Below, in pieces: positions 34,161 through 38,026 of a stretch of DNA of 38,026 nucleotides. A program made the position numbers and the translations under genes. The stretch covers positions 1 to 38,026 of the forward strand of contig JADGOH010000009.1 of NCBI GenBank assembly GCA_017883025.1, written 5' to 3'. Under the pieces are notes generated by a model. It was given only the letters and a program-made list of their open reading frames with translations. It did no database searches and was not told the DNA's origin. Source of the stretch: Acidimicrobiales bacterium. GTDB taxonomy: Bacteria > Actinomycetota > Acidimicrobiia > Acidimicrobiales > RAAP-2. Positions within the stretch are counted from its first letter, which is position 1, and each line of letters begins with the position of its first letter.

Positions 34161-34601
34161 TCAGCTCCCGAGGTCCATGAGTTCGATCCGGACCCCGTCC
34201 GGATCGGTGCAGTAGACGAAGTCGAGGGTGACGTCACCGAGCGGCAGCGCCGTCCGGGTCGACCGGACGACCGTGCCCCCGAGCGTCTCGATGGTGGCGG
34301 CGGTCGCCCCGACGTCGTCGACCCGAAGGCTCAGGTGGGTCAGTCCGAGGGCGTTCATCGGCCGCCGGGACCCGTCACCCGTGACCCCCGGGGCGTCGAA
34401 CCCGAGCAGCTCGACCGTGACCCCGTCCTTGGCGATCATGCGCGATCGCAGCCGGACCCCCTCGACCTCCATCAGGGCGGCGAACTCCTCCCCCACCTCG
34501 TGGGCGGCCACCTCGGCGAATCCCAGGCCCTCGCAGTAGAAGCGGAGGGACGCGTCGACGTCCGAGACGCAGATCCCGAGATGGGAGAACGAGACGCTCA
34601 C
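34161..34601 (-). CDS. VOC family (glyoxalase/epimerase-like) protein
   Basis: FSHLGICVSDVDASLRFYCEGLGF, LTHLSLRVDDVGA, FVYCTDPDGVRIELMDL. Confidence 0.9.
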   Translation of the reverse strand: MSVSFSHLGICVSDVDASLRFYCEGLGFAEVAAHEVGEEFAALMEVEGVRLRSRMIAKDGVTVELLGFDAPGVTGDGSRRPMNALGLTHLSLRVDDVGATAATIETLGGTVVRSTRTALPLGDVTLDFVYCTDPDGVRIELMDLGS

Positions 34602-34650
34602 CGTGGCCGCCCGGTCATGCCGCTGTCACGGCCCGACACCAGGATCGCGC

Positions 34651-35778
34651 TCAGGCCGGCTCGGCGGCGAGGGTCGCCCCGAGCCGGAGCAGCTGGTCGG
34701 TGGCGCCGCCCAGGGTGAGCTCGATGTGCTTGGTGTTCAGGAAGAACCGGTGGAGCGGGTACTCGCGGTCCACGCCGACGCCGCCGTGGAGGTGCACGGC
34801 GGCGTGCACGACCCGCTGCCCGCCGTCGGCGGCCCAGAACTTGGCCACGGCGACCTCCTTGTCGGCGGGCAGGCCCTCGGCGATGCGCCAGGCGGCCTGC
34901 CATGCGGTCAGCCGGATGGCCTCGGCGTCGACGTAGGCGTCGGCGGCCCGCTGGCCCACGGCCTGGAACGTGGCGATCGGCTTGCCGAACTGCTCCCGGT
35001 TCTTCGTGTACTCGGCCACGAGGGCGAGCGACGCGGCGGCGGCACCGGCCTGCTCGAGGGCCAGTGCGGTCGTGCTGCGCTGGACCAGCCAGTCGACGAT
35101 GGCCGGGCCGTCCTCGACGGCCCCGAGTACGGCATCGGCACCCACGGCGACGGTGGCCAGGGTGACGAGGCCCTCGTGCTGGCCGTTGTTGGCCGTCATC
35201 GTCTCGACGGTGACGCCGGCGGCCGACGTCGGGACCACGAACACGGCCACGCCGTCGGGCTCGATCCGGGCGCTCACCAGGACGGCGTCGGCAAACGTCC
35301 CCGAAGGCACGCACGCCTTCACGCCGGTGAGGGTCCAGCCGTCACCGGCCGACTCGGCCACGACGGCCGGGGCCGCTGGCGTGCCACCGAGCTCGACGAG
35401 GGCGGTGGTGAGCACGGTCGCGCCGGCCACGACCCCGGGAAGCCACCGCTGCTGCTGGGCCGCGGAGCCGAACCGGGCGATGGCCGGTGCGGCGGCGGCC
35501 AGGCACTCCACCACCGGCACGTAGGCGGCCGTCCGGCCGGCGGCCTCGGCCAGCAGGCCCGTCTCGAGGAAGCCGAGCCCGGCGCCCCCGACGTCCTCGG
35601 GCAGCGCGATGCCGAGCAGCCCGGCGCCGGCCAGTTCCGACCAGAGCTTGCGGTCGAAGCGGTCGTTCGTCGGGTCGGTCTCCATGTCGCGGAGCCGCTC
35701 CTGGGTCGACAGGTCGGTGAAGATGCGGTCGGCCAGTTCGCGGACGGCCTCCTGCTCCTCGCTGAATGAGAAGTCCAT
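34651..35778 (-). CDS. Acyl-CoA dehydrogenase family protein (second gene of a pair)
   Basis: MDFSFSEEQEAVRELADRIF, GIALPEDVGGAGLGFLETGLLAEAAGR, NREQFGKPIATFQAVGQRAADAY, HLHGGVGVDREYPLHRFFLNTKHIELTLGG. Confidence 0.92.
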   Translation of the reverse strand: MDFSFSEEQEAVRELADRIFTDLSTQERLRDMETDPTNDRFDRKLWSELAGAGLLGIALPEDVGGAGLGFLETGLLAEAAGRTAAYVPVVECLAAAAPAIARFGSAAQQQRWLPGVVAGATVLTTALVELGGTPAAPAVVAESAGDGWTLTGVKACVPSGTFADAVLVSARIEPDGVAVFVVPTSAAGVTVETMTANNGQHEGLVTLATVAVGADAVLGAVEDGPAIVDWLVQRSTTALALEQAGAAAASLALVAEYTKNREQFGKPIATFQAVGQRAADAYVDAEAIRLTAWQAAWRIAEGLPADKEVAVAKFWAADGGQRVVHAAVHLHGGVGVDREYPLHRFFLNTKHIELTLGGATDQLLRLGATLAAEPA

Positions 35779-35831
35779 GGTGTGTCCTCTTTCGTCGTCT
35801 GGGGCGTGGTGTGGGGTCGTCGGTGGCCGGA

Positions 35832-37007
35832 TCAGCGCAGCGACCGGGGCATGCCCAGGCCGAAGATCGCGATCAGGTCCCGCTGGATCTCGTTGGTGCC
35901 ACCGCCGAAGGTCAGGATGACCAGGCTGCGGGCGTACATCTCGAGCCGCCCGGCCAGCACGGCCTCGGGCGAGCCCTTCGAGAGGTAGCCGGCCTGGCCG
36001 ACGATCTCCATCATCAGCTTGAAGGCCTCGAGGTAGAACTCGGTGCCGAACACCTTGATGGTCGAGGCGTCGGCCACGTCGAGGTGGCCCTGGGTCGCGG
36101 TCCACGCCACCTTCCAGTTGATGAGCTTCAGGAACTCGAGCCGGGCGTAGATGCGGGCCAGGTGGACCTGCACCCACTCCTGGTCGATGACCCGGCGGCC
36201 GTCGGCCAGCTTGGTCGCCTGTGCCCACGCCCGGACGTCGGTCATGGCCCGCTCGATGATCCCCGACGAGCACAGGGTCACCCGCTCGTGGTTGAGCTGG
36301 TTGGTGATGAGCGACCAGCCCTGGTTCTCCCCGCCGACCAGGTTGGCCGCCGGCACCCGGACGTCCTCGTAGAACGTGTAGTTGATGTTGTGGTCGCCCA
36401 GCAGGTGCATCGGGACGACCTTGATGCCCGGGGTGTCCATCGGCACCACGAACATCGAGATCCCCTTGTGCTTGGCCACGTCCGGGTCGGTCCGGGTGGC
36501 CAGCCAGATGTAGTCGGCGTCGCCTGCCAACGACGTGTAGATCTTCTGGCCGTTGATGACGTACTCGTCGCCGTCACGGACGGCCCGGGTCTGCAGCGAG
36601 GCGAGGTCGGTGCCCGACTCGGGCTCGGTGTAGCCGATGCAGAAGTGGATGTCGCCGGCGAGGATCTTCGGGAGGAAGAACTCCTTCTGCTCCTGGGTGC
36701 CGTAGTCCATGAGGGTCGGACCGACCGTGTTGATCGTCAACATCGGGACCGGTGCCCCGGCCCGCATCGACTCGTCGAAGAAGATGAACTGCTCGATCGG
36801 GCCCTTGCCCTGGCCGCCCCACTCCTCCGGCCAGCCGATGCCGAGCCAGCCGTCGGTCGCCATCTGCTTGACCACCCGCCGCATGTCGGCACCGATGCCA
36901 TGGCTGGCGGCGAGCTGCGCCTCCACCTCGGGGGTCAGGAGCTTGGCGTAGTACTCCCGCAGCTCGTTGCGGAGCGCCTGGTGCTCCTCGGTGTAGCCGA
37001 TCTCCAT
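35832..37007 (-). CDS. Acyl-CoA dehydrogenase family protein (first gene of a pair)
   Basis: MEIGYTEEHQALRNELREYYAKLLTP, GIGWPEEWGGQGKGPIEQFIFFDE, CIGYTEPESGTDLASLQTRAVRDGDEYVINGQKIYTS, LTFGGGTNEIQRDLIA. Confidence 0.94.
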   Translation of the reverse strand: MEIGYTEEHQALRNELREYYAKLLTPEVEAQLAASHGIGADMRRVVKQMATDGWLGIGWPEEWGGQGKGPIEQFIFFDESMRAGAPVPMLTINTVGPTLMDYGTQEQKEFFLPKILAGDIHFCIGYTEPESGTDLASLQTRAVRDGDEYVINGQKIYTSLAGDADYIWLATRTDPDVAKHKGISMFVVPMDTPGIKVVPMHLLGDHNINYTFYEDVRVPAANLVGGENQGWSLITNQLNHERVTLCSSGIIERAMTDVRAWAQATKLADGRRVIDQEWVQVHLARIYARLEFLKLINWKVAWTATQGHLDVADASTIKVFGTEFYLEAFKLMMEIVGQAGYLSKGSPEAVLAGRLEMYARSLVILTFGGGTNEIQRDLIAIFGLGMPRSLR

Positions 37008-37058
37008 GGGGTCCTCCCGGTCAGGTGCCGACCGCCACGAAGGGCGGTCCGTCACGAC

Positions 37059-37072
37059 TAGAACACGTTACA
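37059..37072. promoter_or_regulatory. KstR-type operator (TetR family) candidate
   Basis: TAGAACACGTTACA matches the KstR consensus TnnAACnnGTTnnA at all specified positions; located 52 bp upstream of the acyl-CoA dehydrogenase start in a divergent intergenic region. Confidence 0.65.
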
Positions 37073-37146
37073 TTCGCCCGTGCGGGGACGCCACCGTCCA
37101 CACCGGCAGCGTAGGGTGCGTCCACCCCCGCCCGGGGCCGCTAGGG

Positions 37147-37160
37147 TTACCATCCGGTAA
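37147..37160. promoter_or_regulatory. Second TetR-type palindrome candidate upstream of the thiolase gene
   Basis: TTACC-ATCC-GGTAA perfect inverted repeat in the same divergent intergenic region. Confidence 0.4.
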
Positions 37161-37292
37161 GTTCCGGGGGGATCCGGATGGGGGCCGCGGAGGCGCCCGT
37201 CGACGGGTCCCGGCCGACACTGTCCGAACGTACGCAGGAACGTCATCACAGCACGCTGCGGTCCCGAGCCGCCCGTCACCGAGGAGCACCAC

Positions 37293-38026
37293 ATGCCCGA
37301 AGCTGTCATCGTCGCCACCGGCCGGACCCCCATCGGCCGGGCCAACAAGGGATCGCTCGTCGAGTGCCGTCCCGACGACCTGTCGGCCCTCGTCATACGC
37401 GAGGTACTGGCCAAGGTCCCCCAACTCGACCCGCACACGGTCGAGGACGTCATCTGGGGCTGCGGCCAGCCCGCCGGTGAGGCCGGCTACAACCTGGGCC
37501 GCGTGGCCGCGGTCCTGGCCGGCCTGGCCGAGGTGCCCGGCGTGACCGTGAACCGCTACTGCTCGTCGTCGCTGCAGACGATCCGCATGGCCGCCCACGC
37601 CATCAAGGCCGGCGAGGGCGACGTCTTCGTGGCCGGGGGTGTCGAGACCGTCAGCCGCTACCTGCACGGCGCCTCCGACGTCGGGCCCCACAACGCGGAG
37701 TTCGCCGCGGCCGAGGCCCGGACCGCCGAGCGCACCGCCACCTCGACCGGGTCGTGGACCCCGCTCGAGGGCGTCTTCCCGGACGTCTACATCGCCATGG
37801 GCCAGACCGCCGAGAACGTCGTCGACCTGACCGGGGTGACCCGCGAGGAGCAGGACGAGTTCGGCCTGCAGTCGCAGCTCCGCGCCGTGGCCGCCCAGGA
37901 GCGTGGCTTCTTCGACCGCGAGATCATCCCGGTGACCCTGGCCGACGGCACCGTCGTCACCAAGGACGACGGCCCCCGGCCCGGCACCACCTTGGAGAAG
38001 CTGGCCAGCCTCAACCCCGTGTTCCG
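37293..38026 (+). CDS. Acetyl-CoA acetyltransferase (thiolase), partial at window end
   Basis: MPEAVIVATGRTPIGRANKGSLVECRPDDL, VTVNRYCSSSLQTIRMAAHAIKAGEGDVFVAGGVETVS; active-site Cys present; open at 38026. Confidence 0.94.
   Translation, partial: MPEAVIVATGRTPIGRANKGSLVECRPDDLSALVIREVLAKVPQLDPHTVEDVIWGCGQPAGEAGYNLGRVAAVLAGLAEVPGVTVNRYCSSSLQTIRMAAHAIKAGEGDVFVAGGVETVSRYLHGASDVGPHNAEFAAAEARTAERTATSTGSWTPLEGVFPDVYIAMGQTAENVVDLTGVTREEQDEFGLQSQLRAVAAQERGFFDREIIPVTLADGTVVTKDDGPRPGTTLEKLASLNPVF

Noticed and set aside
1-38026. Mobile element, prophage or defence island
   Set aside because: No transposase, integrase, phage structural, restriction or toxin-antitoxin signatures found; gene content is housekeeping and metabolic.

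Overview
This 38-kb window is a high-GC actinobacterial chromosomal segment. Gene content (mycothiol-type isomerase, F420-type LLM oxidoreductase, YWLV-type repeat surface protein) suggests an Acidimicrobiia-like lineage, but that is inference. It looks like dense core genome. I saw no transposase, integrase, phage module, rRNA or CRISPR array. The clearest genes are clpP (partial)-tig, a mycothiol-dependent isomerase-family protein, a glutathione peroxidase, two GGDEF-EAL proteins, a 50-aa zinc-ribbon protein missed by the ORF track, a Ppx/GppA phosphatase, and four tRNAs (Pro-UGG, Arg-UCU, His-GUG, Lys-CUU). An MBL hydrolase is followed by a Kelch/NHL surface protein, a tightly coupled parA - zinc-ribbon - dedA operon and a surface protein with 126-bp coding repeats. 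Further right are aldose epimerase, surE, nitrilase-family hydrolase, alpha/beta hydrolases, arfB, FAH, SDR, mug-type glycosylase, FrnE-like DsbA and a cNMP-binding-like protein. The right end is a lipid/steroid-catabolism-like block: LLM oxidoreductase, TLP1-like thiolase homologue, DUF4031, rhodanese, VOC, two acyl-CoA dehydrogenases and a divergent thiolase. The observations most worth follow-up are an exact KstR-type operator (TnnAACnnGTTnnA) and a second palindrome between the divergent acyl-CoA dehydrogenase and thiolase genes, a possible structured RNA leader upstream of the zinc-ribbon gene, and the parA/zinc-ribbon/dedA operon. No wholly new system is demonstrated by sequence alone.
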